Source: Synechococcus sp. UW140
GTDB taxonomy: Bacteria; Cyanobacteriota; Cyanobacteriia; PCC-6307; Cyanobiaceae
DNA: 57,764 nt
Assembly (NCBI GenBank): GCA_945875915.1
Contig: CAMCMT010000015.1
Location: forward strand, 1-57,764
Reading direction: 5' to 3'
Shown here: positions 28,604-37,422 of the stretch, piece by piece
How the letters are laid out: the number at the start of each line of letters is the position of its first letter
Numbering within the stretch: the first letter of the stretch is position 1
Notes under the pieces: model-generated
Told to the model about the DNA's origin: nothing
Seen by the model: the letters and a program-made list of their open reading frames with translations, nothing else
Database searches by the model: none
Program-made: the position numbers and the translations under genes

Positions 28604-29486
28604 GCCCAAGGATTGCCTGACAAGGCATCTGAATACCTAGATGCCGTCCAGGCGTTTTTCTACCTTAGTTAGTCAGGCAGGAAGCAACGAATCTATTTGA
28701 CGATCCCCAGGGGCAGTTGCCCGATCCCATCCAGCCTCCACTCTCTGAGAATGGACGAACCCAAAGATGCACGGCGGCTTGGTGCCGGAGGTGGCGGCTG
28801 ATCAGTGCCTCTGACGCTGGCAGGGAGATGTCGCTCTGGATAGGCATACCCACAGGCAAGAAATCCATCCCGTTGGGCCGCAATAGCTGCGTGTTTAGCA
28901 AACATCATCAGGCCCGAATTGGGGACGGGGCAGTGACCCCTAGCCCAGCCTGGGCACGCCTGCGGGTGGACTCGGTCAGCAGTGCCATAGTTCAGCGAGT
29001 TGCCCATGCTGTTGCGGGCCCTACCAAGTCAAAACGGATTCGCAAAGCGCCACCACCGCCGAGTTGGCCTGGTGCGCGCCCGCCAGCTGCTGCATCAGGC
29101 TCCGCGCCCTATCGCTGGGGATAGTCGGCAGGCAGGGCCCAGATCGGCGAATCCCTGGGCGATGGCAGCTTTGCCAGTAGCCGATACCTGGGGTAACTCC
29201 ATAGCCCGTCGATCAACGGCTGCCACGTTGGCCAAACAAGGGTTAGCAGTCTAGCGACAACCTCAACCTTGCCCAGTTGTTTCGCCGCCTCGCGGGCTTT
29301 CCCTTCCTGGCGAACAAAGTGGAGCCGACCAGGGTGATTCCATGGGCCAGTCGGGCCCTCAGGCCCAACAGATTGAAACCATGGCGATGGGCAAGGGCAA
29401 AAGAATCAAGACCAAAGACGTTTCGGACCAAAGGAGAGAAGGACTAAGGGCATTAGCCTTAGAATTCGGAAACTGACGTACTTTCC
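28604..29486. other. 883-nt region with no supported gene, possible gene debris
   Basis: After rsmG there is a stem GGCATCT/AGATGCC (28624-28645) with TTTTT at 28655-28659, a possible terminator. The rest has only short frames. On the minus strand, roughly 29430 to 29060, protein-like pieces occur in different frames: LALAHRHGFNLLGLRARLA, then KQLGKVEVVARLLTLVW and RSLMQQLAGAHQANSAVVAL. This suggests a decayed gene, but I recognise no family and cannot exclude chance. Base composition shifts toward lower GC near the giant gene. Confidence 0.4.
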
Positions 29487-32400
29487 ATGAATATCGGCAC
29501 GAAAAAAGATATGTCAACCCATACAAAAAATATCATGCTCACAGGCGCACCTGAAGGCGCTCCCCATACCATCATTTCCGCTGCCTTGGCGGCAGCAGCG
29601 AACGCACATGATGCCAAAGCAGATCCAAGTTACTTCCGTGAAGAGATCTTAAGCGCTGGATCCTCGACTCAAAGAGAAATTGTAGCTGTTGCCAATAACA
29701 CGCTACTTTCCGCAGGTGAGCCTTCGGCATCGACGCCTGAAAATCCAATCACACTTGACGATGAGATTGCGCCTCCAATAAACTCAAGCGAATACTGCGC
29801 AGATCAAGTCTATTTTTGTTCGGGCAATTCACCAAATCTCCCCGACACAACTATACAGTCAGTAGACAAGCTCGACGCCATAGCCCTGCAGGCCGCCTCC
29901 ACAAAAGGTGTAGTCCTTATTGATTCCACACTCATCGCAACCATTCCCGCGGACGAATTAAAAGGTTCGCTGGTGATTTCAATCGATGGCAACCGCGATG
30001 TAATAAGCCAAATCACCAATGCGCTTGAAGGCCTGTCCAATATTCCCGTACTGAGGATTATCAGCCATGGCGACGATGGCATATTGAGATTTGGCAATCA
30101 GCAATTTGATTCCACGGATTTAATGTCCAACACGACGAAAATAGCAGCATGGAGCAAATCCCTTTCTGATGACGCGGATATCCTTTTATATGGCTGCTCG
30201 ATTGCAAAAACAGATGTTGGCAAGGCCTTTGCCCAGCAGCTGGCAAGCATCACGCAGGCGGATGTCGGGGCTAGCAGCAACTTGACTGGCAAAGGGGGTG
30301 ACGAAGTTCTTGAGTTCCAAGTCGGCAAGGTTTCAAACACCCTTATTGCCATTGCAATTGATTACGAGAGCGCCAATCTTACGCTTGCGCAAATCACTGT
30401 TACCACCACTGCAGATACCGGCGCCGGTTCATTACGCCAGGCGATTATCGATGCCAACTTAAACTCGGCAAATGATGAGATTATTTTCGCTGCTTCGCTG
30501 TTTACAAATGGCGCCAGCTGGATCACGCTTGGATCTAGTGCTCTTCCAACGATTGCCGCAACCGTAAGCGCAGGTTCGCTAACCATTACCGGGCCCGGCG
30601 CTTCTTCGCTGATTATCAGTGGCAACAATGGCAATAACGGCCGCAATTATAGTATTTTTGAAATCGCATCGGGCGGTAATCTTTCGATTTCTGGCACAAC
30701 TATTTCGGGAGCAAAAACCACTGGCAATGGTGGCGGCTTTCGTAATCTTGGCACCCTTTCAATTACCAATTCTTTAATCTCCGGGAATTCAGGAGGAAAC
30801 GCTGGGGGTGGCATTTACTCTCGCGGCACAGTGAATGTTTCTGGCTCCACATTTACGAGTAATTCCGCAAATTACGGCGGCGGTCTTTATAACACCAAAT
30901 GGTCATCATCCGGAACTGTTTCCAATTCCACCTTCTCAGGCAACACCGCATTTAGACACGGTGGTGGGCTTTTTAACAATGGCACTCTTGCCATAACCAA
31001 CAGCACTATCTCGGGCAATACTGCAACCGATAGCCAATTTGGTGCTGGGCTCCACACCAATGGAACCGTTAACATTGCCAATACGATTATCGCCAATAGT
31101 ACTAATGGCTTGGATTACTTTGGCGCTACCACTAACCTGATTTCCCCTGCAACGGCATCAAGCAACCTCATTACCCAATCTAACCTTGCTTGGGCTACTC
31201 CGGTTACCAGTGCCCAACTCAATCTTGGTCCTCTGCAAAACAACGGGGGGCCTACCCCCACCATGGCTTTGGGCGCTGGAAGTGCTGCCAAAGCCACCGG
31301 TAATCCTACCGTGACTAGTGCCTCACCTGTCAACGGCTTGGATCAGGGCGGCTTTACCCGCTCTACTACGGCGCCAAGCGTCGGCGCATCTGAATATGCG
31401 CAAGTGATTACCTTTTCACCGCAAACTACCCATTCCACTTGGAACAAAGGCGGCAAGGTGATCACTGCTGATGTCAATAGCGATGGCAAACAGGATATGG
31501 TTGTTCAAAATATCGGATATGGCGAACCGAATAACGGGACCAGGCACGACTTTATTTCTGTGTTCCTTGGCAAGGGTGATGGCAACTTTGAAACCAGGAT
31601 AGATACCGCCACTGGCTCCTACTCCAATTGGCTGGGTTCAGGTGATTTTAATGGTGATGGAAAAATTGATTTTGTTACCGCTAATTACGTTGGTGAATCC
31701 ATATCAATTCTTCTCGGCAAGGGTGATGGCACTTTTAATCGCCAAGACATGTCCAATGCCGGCGCTACAAAGTCACCTTCTTTTGTGATCGCAGGCGATA
31801 TGAATAGCGATGGCACAATTGATATTCTGACCACCAATCTAAACAGCAGCAATATCAGCACTTTCCTAGGCAATGGTAATGGCACCTTCCAACATCCAAC
31901 TCTATTATCGACCTCCGCTTTTCCCAGAAGCATTGTGCAGGGAGATTTCGACAGCGATGGCAAAAAGGATATCGTTGTTAACACTGATTCAGGAAACACC
32001 CTTTTTCTTGGCACCGGCACCGGCAGCTTTACCTCGAATTCAACCATCGGCATCACGGGGACACTGACTGTTGCAGATTTAAACGGGGATGGTTTTTCGG
32101 ACATCGCTGGCACCGAAACAAATGTTGTCAAGATTCTGTTAGGCAATGGAGACGCTACCTTTAAGGCTGCAAAAACTTTTTCAGTCCCAGGCGTTGGCAC
32201 ATCTGTTATTGCAACCGACATCAATGGCGATAGATTTATCGATTTGCAATTTACCCAGTTTTATACCAACGCAATTGCAGTGCTAAACGGCAATGGGGAT
32301 GGTTCCTTCAAAGCACCAATTACTTTTGCTACTGGCTCTAATCCTTTTAGCGTTGCATCTGCAGATTTTAACAGCGATACCAAACCAGACCTCGCCATTT

Positions 32401-33302
32401 CAAATCTCAACTCTAAAAATGTCAGCGTCCTATTAAACACGAGCAACTTTGCACCAACCCTTTCGCCAAGTCGGATTGTTGTGGCGCCAGGAGGATCCGC
32501 TTCTATAAGTTCTAATTCCGAAGTCAGTTTTTCAGAGACACAAGCTGTTCCCACAAAAAGCACTATTTTGGGGGTTAAAATTACTAGGGATTTTAGCACC
32601 TTCTGGCCAAGCTCGAATCCGGCACTGTCTTATGTTTATTTGAAATTAAATGGAGTGGCCGTAGGGCAGTTGGGATTTTTAGCTACAGGTACCAATGGCG
32701 CCTACACCTCGGTATCAACGGAGTTTTTTGGCTCCCTATCCTCCTATATTCCGGGAGGTATTAACACTTGGACCATTGGTTCACTATATAATTCTGTAAA
32801 CCTGGCAAATATCAAGGTTCAGGTCTTTTATGATGATCACTCTACACCTGCTATTGCTGTAAACGGTATCGAAGGCACCCCACTCAATTTTACTGCCGCA
32901 AATTTCACCAACGCTTATGGTGATACCGAAAATAACTCATTAGCAAGCGTCAACATTGCAACTCTTCCTACAACCGGAACTCTGAAGCTTGCAGGTGCTG
33001 ATGTTTCTGCTGGACAGATTATTGCTGCGGTTGATCTTGGCAATTTGTCGTATGTGCCCGCAGCCAATGAAAATGGAACAAAAACCTTTATGGTAGCTGC
33101 ATTTGATGGCAATCATTTATCTTCGGCTTCCACCGTTAGCATGAATATTGTCGGGACAAACAATGCGCCAGTGCTTGCTGCAATTGCTGTCAGTGGTACT
33201 GAAGACAATACCTTTGTATTTAGCGCGACCAATTTCACCAGTGCAACCGCTTCCCCCGGCATAGCTTATATTGGCCTTCAAGGAGATATGGGAGCGGGTT
33301 AG
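29487..33302 (+). CDS. Giant surface/secreted protein, N-terminal part (ends at in-frame TAG)
   Basis: This part has 1271 residues from ATG 29487. There is no classical signal peptide. Residues ~128-275 look like DUF4347 (IISHGDDGILRF, ILLYGCSIAKTDVGKAFAQQ). Residues ~300-640 form Gly/Asn/Ser-rich parallel beta-helix repeats (SNSTFSGNTAFRHGGGLFNN). Seven Ca-binding FG-GAP/VCBS-type units follow (~650-990: DFNGDGKIDFV, DFDSDGKKDIV, DLNGDGFSDIA), then cadherin-like modules. DUF4347 proteins are usually large, exported and adhesive, often by type I secretion; no exporter lies nearby. Codons are much more A/T-rich than the neighbours, suggesting acquisition. The frame continues past TAG 33300 to 37046. 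Confidence 0.85.
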   Translation: MNIGTKKDMSTHTKNIMLTGAPEGAPHTIISAALAAAANAHDAKADPSYFREEILSAGSSTQREIVAVANNTLLSAGEPSASTPENPITLDDEIAPPINSSEYCADQVYFCSGNSPNLPDTTIQSVDKLDAIALQAASTKGVVLIDSTLIATIPADELKGSLVISIDGNRDVISQITNALEGLSNIPVLRIISHGDDGILRFGNQQFDSTDLMSNTTKIAAWSKSLSDDADILLYGCSIAKTDVGKAFAQQLASITQADVGASSNLTGKGGDEVLEFQVGKVSNTLIAIAIDYESANLTLAQITVTTTADTGAGSLRQAIIDANLNSANDEIIFAASLFTNGASWITLGSSALPTIAATVSAGSLTITGPGASSLIISGNNGNNGRNYSIFEIASGGNLSISGTTISGAKTTGNGGGFRNLGTLSITNSLISGNSGGNAGGGIYSRGTVNVSGSTFTSNSANYGGGLYNTKWSSSGTVSNSTFSGNTAFRHGGGLFNNGTLAITNSTISGNTATDSQFGAGLHTNGTVNIANTIIANSTNGLDYFGATTNLISPATASSNLITQSNLAWATPVTSAQLNLGPLQNNGGPTPTMALGAGSAAKATGNPTVTSASPVNGLDQGGFTRSTTAPSVGASEYAQVITFSPQTTHSTWNKGGKVITADVNSDGKQDMVVQNIGYGEPNNGTRHDFISVFLGKGDGNFETRIDTATGSYSNWLGSGDFNGDGKIDFVTANYVGESISILLGKGDGTFNRQDMSNAGATKSPSFVIAGDMNSDGTIDILTTNLNSSNISTFLGNGNGTFQHPTLLSTSAFPRSIVQGDFDSDGKKDIVVNTDSGNTLFLGTGTGSFTSNSTIGITGTLTVADLNGDGFSDIAGTETNVVKILLGNGDATFKAAKTFSVPGVGTSVIATDINGDRFIDLQFTQFYTNAIAVLNGNGDGSFKAPITFATGSNPFSVASADFNSDTKPDLAISNLNSKNVSVLLNTSNFAPTLSPSRIVVAPGGSASISSNSEVSFSETQAVPTKSTILGVKITRDFSTFWPSSNPALSYVYLKLNGVAVGQLGFLATGTNGAYTSVSTEFFGSLSSYIPGGINTWTIGSLYNSVNLANIKVQVFYDDHSTPAIAVNGIEGTPLNFTAANFTNAYGDTENNSLASVNIATLPTTGTLKLAGADVSAGQIIAAVDLGNLSYVPAANENGTKTFMVAAFDGNHLSSASTVSMNIVGTNNAPVLAAIAVSGTEDNTFVFSATNFTSATASPGIAYIGLQGDMGAG

Positions 33303-33386
33303 AGAACTACATCCACAGCTAAAACTTATGACATTGACGGAAATAATGTTCTTGGCAGTAATGGTTGGTGGCTTCCAAATTATACT

Positions 33387-36300
33387 TTGAATAGTCCTTC
33401 CTATGTAACCAGTTTTACCAATAATAGTTTTTATCCAGGCAACGAGGCTTATGCATTGATTGATAATCCATTAACTACCCCGGGGGCTTCAAAATCGCTT
33501 CTTTATTCTGGTACGACAAATGCCCAATTTCCTGGTTTTGGATCTAAATCCCCTTCTGCTGTCGCCTCCTTTACTCTGACTGGGGCTGTTCCCAGCACGA
33601 TTCGTATTGGAATCATGACTGGGAATACAGCTGAATCTGGGGCTTTTGGGGCCAGCGGTTTTCAGATTGTTTCTGGATCAATTGATAGCGGCATGACCAG
33701 CGAATTACAAACCAACGGTTCGGTATACAACGGAAATCCTGATTGGTCATTCTTTGATATTACGGGTGGCATCGCCGGCCAAACCTATTCCATCTATGCT
33801 AAAGGCGGGCCCCAAGGCAATGCAGGCATAGGCGCAATCTCTTTTGATTCGATAATGCTTACCTCTTCCTATTCAGATGCAAACAACAATCCGTTGTCCA
33901 GCATCACCATAGAAACTCTTCCCATAAGCGGAACACTGAAGCTTGCAGGTGCCGATATCCATGCCGGACAGGTTATTGCTGCTGTTAATCTTGACAATTT
34001 AACCTATTCCCCTGCAGCCAATGAAAATGGAATCAAGACCTTTACTGCAACTGCATCAGATGGCGCCGCGTCATCTGCAGTTACTACCGTAAGCATAAAT
34101 ATTGTCGCCGCAAAAGATGCACCAACCCTTACTACAATGAGTACGCTTGGCGCCGCCACAGAAGATACCGTCAAAGAAATCACCTACGCAGAGCTACTCG
34201 CCGCTGCCAATGCTGCCGATCTTGATGGCGATCCCCTTAGCTTTCGCATCGATGCCATCTCTTCTGGCACCCTCAACAAATGGTCGGCTTCTCTTTGGCA
34301 ACCCGTCATACCTGGAACCACACTCCTTGCCACCGGAGAAAAAATTCAGTGGCATCCGGCTCCTAACGCAAACGGCACCCTAAATGCCTTCTCCATCTCC
34401 GCCTACGACGCTTCCCTCGCTTCTGCTTCTCCTATTCCAGTTCAAGTCGCGCTCACCCCCGTTAATGACCGGCCCACATTGACCACCATCTCCACCATCA
34501 CAGCCGCCACAGAAGATACCGTCAAAGAAATCACCTACGCAGAGCTACTCGCCGCTTCTAATGCTGCCGATCTTGATGGCGATCCCCTTAGTTTTCGCAT
34601 CGATGCCATCTCATCTGGCACCCTTAACAAATGGTCGGCTTCTCTTTGGCAAACCGTCATACCTGGAACCACACTCCTTGCCACCGGAGAGAAAATTCAG
34701 TGGCATCCGGCTCCTAACGCAAACGGCACCCTAAATGCCTTCTCCATCTCCGCCTACGACGCTTCCCTCGCTTCTACTTCTCCTATTCCAGTTCAAGTCG
34801 TTGTTAACAGTCCCAACTCCGCGGTTGACAGGAAACGGCCCACGTTGTCCACTGCCATCACGATCAGCGACACCGCCCTCAAGATCGGTGATACTGCAAC
34901 CGTCACCTTCTCCTTTACCGAAGCAGTAACCGACTTCACAACCGCTAATCTGACGGCCCCGAATGCCTCCCTCTCTAATCTGTCCAGCAGGGACAGCGGC
35001 ATCAACTGGACTGCCACGCTCACTCCCACGGCTACCACTGCTGCCGCCAATAATGTCATCACGCTGGATTACGAAGGCATGACGGATCTTGCCGGTAACT
35101 CAGGAAGTGGATCCACCAAAAGTGGTAACTACAGTATTGATAACGCTGCAGCATCTGTGGTGGCAGTGCGATCAACAACTGCAAACGGAACCTATGGTGT
35201 GGGCGACATCATCACGCTTCAGGTTCAGCTCTCAGAAGGCCTAGTAATTTCCGGCTCGCCAAAACTAAAACTTGAAACCGGTAGGGTTGATCAATTCGCC
35301 ACCTTCACAGGGTTAGGCACAACGGCCACTGCGAACGACACCCTTACCTTCTCCTACACCGTGCAGGTTGGCGACAGTACTGAAGATCTCGACCAAGGCT
35401 CCCTTAATGCCCTTGATTTTGACGGGGGCACCCTCAAAGATGCGGCAGGCAATGATGCCATCCTCACCTTGGCCCCGCCTGGATCCGCCGGATCCTTGGC
35501 TACCAACGCCTCCCTAATAATCAACACCAATCGCGGCGACACCGTTAATGACCCACAATCTGCGGTGACGACATTCGGATTAAGCACAGGGGAAAGCAGT
35601 AGCTTGGTCACCAAGAGTATTGTCTTTAACCAGCAAACGGATCCCGTAACGGGCGAAACAGTCGTTGCCAATACCCTGCTGTTTTTCGACAACGCCACCA
35701 ATGATGCCAAGGCCTCAAGCGGCCTGCAATTCGGCATTAGCACGACCAATCCCGGCACCGCGACCACGGTGACGAGCACCTCAGATCTGATCAGCTTTAC
35801 GGTGAAGCCGACCGTGACCACATCTGGCCAAGTTAGCAGTATTGATCTTACGAAGGCTAGGAACAGTGCAATCGCAGCATTTGAGACGACGATCCATGAA
35901 GTTGATATTCTCTTCCCCCAGGCCCCGGGCGGGAGCTGGAATGCGCTCTTCAAAAAGAACAAAGATGGCGAGTATCATCTCTTTAACTATAATCCGCTCA
36001 CCGGCCTAGGGGGCATTCTGCTCGATCGCGATGGCGATGGCAGCATTGATGGTGCCCGGCTCTATCTCAAAGATGGGGAACTGGGCGATTTTGATGAAGT
36101 CGTGAATGGTCGGATCGAGGATCCCATTGGCTTTACAACCCTTTCCGAAACACCCACCCTGCAGATCAGCGGTGACGGCAAGGGTCTCACCGTGGTTGGG
36201 GTTGAAGGTACCGGACTTTGGATCTCCCTGGCTGTGTCTTCCTTCAGCTCCTCCTCCCAGAGCAATCTGGAAATGTATAACAATGACCAACCGTCAGGGG

Positions 36301-37046
36301 CCATCGGCGCCACCCTCGGCTCAGGCCCCACAGGCAGCCAGACGATTTATCTAGCCGCCGGCAGCACCCTCAGCTTCCGCTCCAACAATGGCGCAGGCCA
36401 AATCAATACCAACCCCGCCCTCAGCACCAACGCCACAGACAACGGATTCACCCTGGGCCTAGATGTGGACCTCAACGGCATCTACACCGACTTGATGTTG
36501 GACATTCACAGCGCCATCGCAGCCTCGTCGCCGGCCAGCCTGGCGATTGCCCGCAAACAGCTGGGCAGCAGCGACACAATCCTCGATCTCACCAGCATCG
36601 CCGCAACCGGGATCACCCTCAGCCTCGATATCTCCACCGATTGCAGCCACCGCAACCAATTTGGCTTTGTCAAATTGGAACTCGATCCCCTCACCGGCAC
36701 CACCTATCAGATGAACGGTGTCTCCCAAAATGATGGCGCCGCCTTCCGCAGCGCCGTGCTCGGCCAGTTCACTAATCCCTATCAAGGCACAGGCGCCAGC
36801 CATCAGTATGGTCGTTCCAGGCAAACGATCACCTGGAACCTAGATAGCAGTGCTGCTGGCTACTACGCCCCCGTCATGATCACCCAGGGAGGCGAAGTGT
36901 TCACCTTTGGCGCCAGCACCGCCAGCGATGGCCGCCAGCATATGAAACTCCTCGGCACCAACATCTTTGGCTTTGAGGACCTGCTCGCCAGCCAGGGATC
37001 GGATTGGGACTTCAATGACACCAAGATCCGGATAAGCGTGAACTGA
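33387..37046 (+). CDS. Giant surface protein, C-terminal part (same frame after TAG)
   Basis: This part has 1219 residues if counted from TTG 33387, but the frame is open from 33303, directly after the TAG of the upstream part. The order is: rest of an inserted sandwich-like domain (to ~33865), a cadherin-like module (TLKLAGADIHAGQVIAAVNL), two nearly identical 117-residue modules, an Ig-like module (DTATVTFSFTEAVTDFTTAN) and a second Ig-like repeat. A ~500-residue C-terminal region ends in a DUF4114-type domain (GTNIFGFEDLLASQGSDWDF followed by NDTKIRISVN). No start with a ribosome-binding site is seen, so independent translation is doubtful. It is best read as the second half of one 2,500-residue protein. 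GC rises toward the 3' end. Confidence 0.75.
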   Translation: MNSPSYVTSFTNNSFYPGNEAYALIDNPLTTPGASKSLLYSGTTNAQFPGFGSKSPSAVASFTLTGAVPSTIRIGIMTGNTAESGAFGASGFQIVSGSIDSGMTSELQTNGSVYNGNPDWSFFDITGGIAGQTYSIYAKGGPQGNAGIGAISFDSIMLTSSYSDANNNPLSSITIETLPISGTLKLAGADIHAGQVIAAVNLDNLTYSPAANENGIKTFTATASDGAASSAVTTVSINIVAAKDAPTLTTMSTLGAATEDTVKEITYAELLAAANAADLDGDPLSFRIDAISSGTLNKWSASLWQPVIPGTTLLATGEKIQWHPAPNANGTLNAFSISAYDASLASASPIPVQVALTPVNDRPTLTTISTITAATEDTVKEITYAELLAASNAADLDGDPLSFRIDAISSGTLNKWSASLWQTVIPGTTLLATGEKIQWHPAPNANGTLNAFSISAYDASLASTSPIPVQVVVNSPNSAVDRKRPTLSTAITISDTALKIGDTATVTFSFTEAVTDFTTANLTAPNASLSNLSSRDSGINWTATLTPTATTAAANNVITLDYEGMTDLAGNSGSGSTKSGNYSIDNAAASVVAVRSTTANGTYGVGDIITLQVQLSEGLVISGSPKLKLETGRVDQFATFTGLGTTATANDTLTFSYTVQVGDSTEDLDQGSLNALDFDGGTLKDAAGNDAILTLAPPGSAGSLATNASLIINTNRGDTVNDPQSAVTTFGLSTGESSSLVTKSIVFNQQTDPVTGETVVANTLLFFDNATNDAKASSGLQFGISTTNPGTATTVTSTSDLISFTVKPTVTTSGQVSSIDLTKARNSAIAAFETTIHEVDILFPQAPGGSWNALFKKNKDGEYHLFNYNPLTGLGGILLDRDGDGSIDGARLYLKDGELGDFDEVVNGRIEDPIGFTTLSETPTLQISGDGKGLTVVGVEGTGLWISLAVSSFSSSSQSNLEMYNNDQPSGAIGATLGSGPTGSQTIYLAAGSTLSFRSNNGAGQINTNPALSTNATDNGFTLGLDVDLNGIYTDLMLDIHSAIAASSPASLAIARKQLGSSDTILDLTSIAATGITLSLDISTDCSHRNQFGFVKLELDPLTGTTYQMNGVSQNDGAAFRSAVLGQFTNPYQGTGASHQYGRSRQTITWNLDSSAAGYYAPVMITQGGEVFTFGASTASDGRQHMKLLGTNIFGFEDLLASQGSDWDFNDTKIRISVN
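34152..34800 (+). repeat. Near-identical 351-bp tandem duplication in giant gene
   Basis: The blocks 34152-34449 and 34503-34800 are 298 bp each, offset by 351 bp (117 codons), and differ at about eight positions by eye. Both encode AATEDTVKEITYAELLAA to SPIPVQV. The in-frame period and high identity indicate a recent duplication of one cadherin-like module. A more diverged repeat pair (32976-33100 and 33930-34055) lies upstream. Confidence 0.95.
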
Positions 37047-37422
37047 GCCTCCCCATGCAAGCGATCTTGAAAAATAACTATTTTAAAGCATGCCAACATC
37101 GCCAGTCGACTGGAAAATCGTTAGCAACCTGAACCCGTGCACTGCTACCAGTTGGTGCAATTCGGCGCCTTGATGCAGATCGGTCTTCCTCCAGCAAGCA
37201 GGCTTCCCCGTTCCATGGCCCGCCAGGCGCTGCTAGTAGCGCCTGGCGGGCCAAGCACCAGCCATCGCCCTTCCCCGTCAAGGGGGGCCTCAAGGTCACA
37301 GGGTGGCACTTGATAGCCCATTCCCCTATGGACAGACCCTCGACCAAATTAATCTTCATGGCTGGAATTTTGCCAAATTTGCAGGGCTTTTGGCGGACTG
37401 GTGTTTAACACTCATTGAGCCC
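37047..37422. other. Intergenic region after giant gene
   Basis: This 376-nt region separates the convergent giant gene and aldo/keto reductase gene. Its only marked feature is the 15-bp hairpin at 37217-37252. A 93-codon minus-strand frame (37078-37359) has no recognisable protein character and spans the hairpin, so I do not call it. Confidence 0.6.
37217..37252. repeat. 15-bp perfect inverted repeat (strong hairpin)
   Basis: GGCCCGCCAGGCGCT (37217-37231) is the exact reverse complement of 37238-37252, with a GCTAGT loop. It is GC-rich and very stable. Neither strand has a T tract after it, so it is not a standard intrinsic terminator. It may stabilise or end both converging transcripts, or be a dispersed intergenic repeat. 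Confidence 0.85.

Noticed and set aside
28717-29124. A 135-codon plus-strand frame and a 104-codon minus-strand frame in the gap before the giant gene
   Set aside because: Both are Pro/Arg/Ser-rich, overlap each other on opposite strands, and lack a convincing start or family.
33303-33386. Independent start for the downstream half of the giant gene
   Set aside because: No ATG and no ribosome-binding site lie near 33387 (TTG), and the frame is continuous with the upstream part. A broken or read-through single gene is simpler.
34152-34800. Tandem repeat considered as a CRISPR-like array
   Set aside because: The unit is 351 bp, in frame and coding, with no short repeats or spacers. It is a protein-module duplication.
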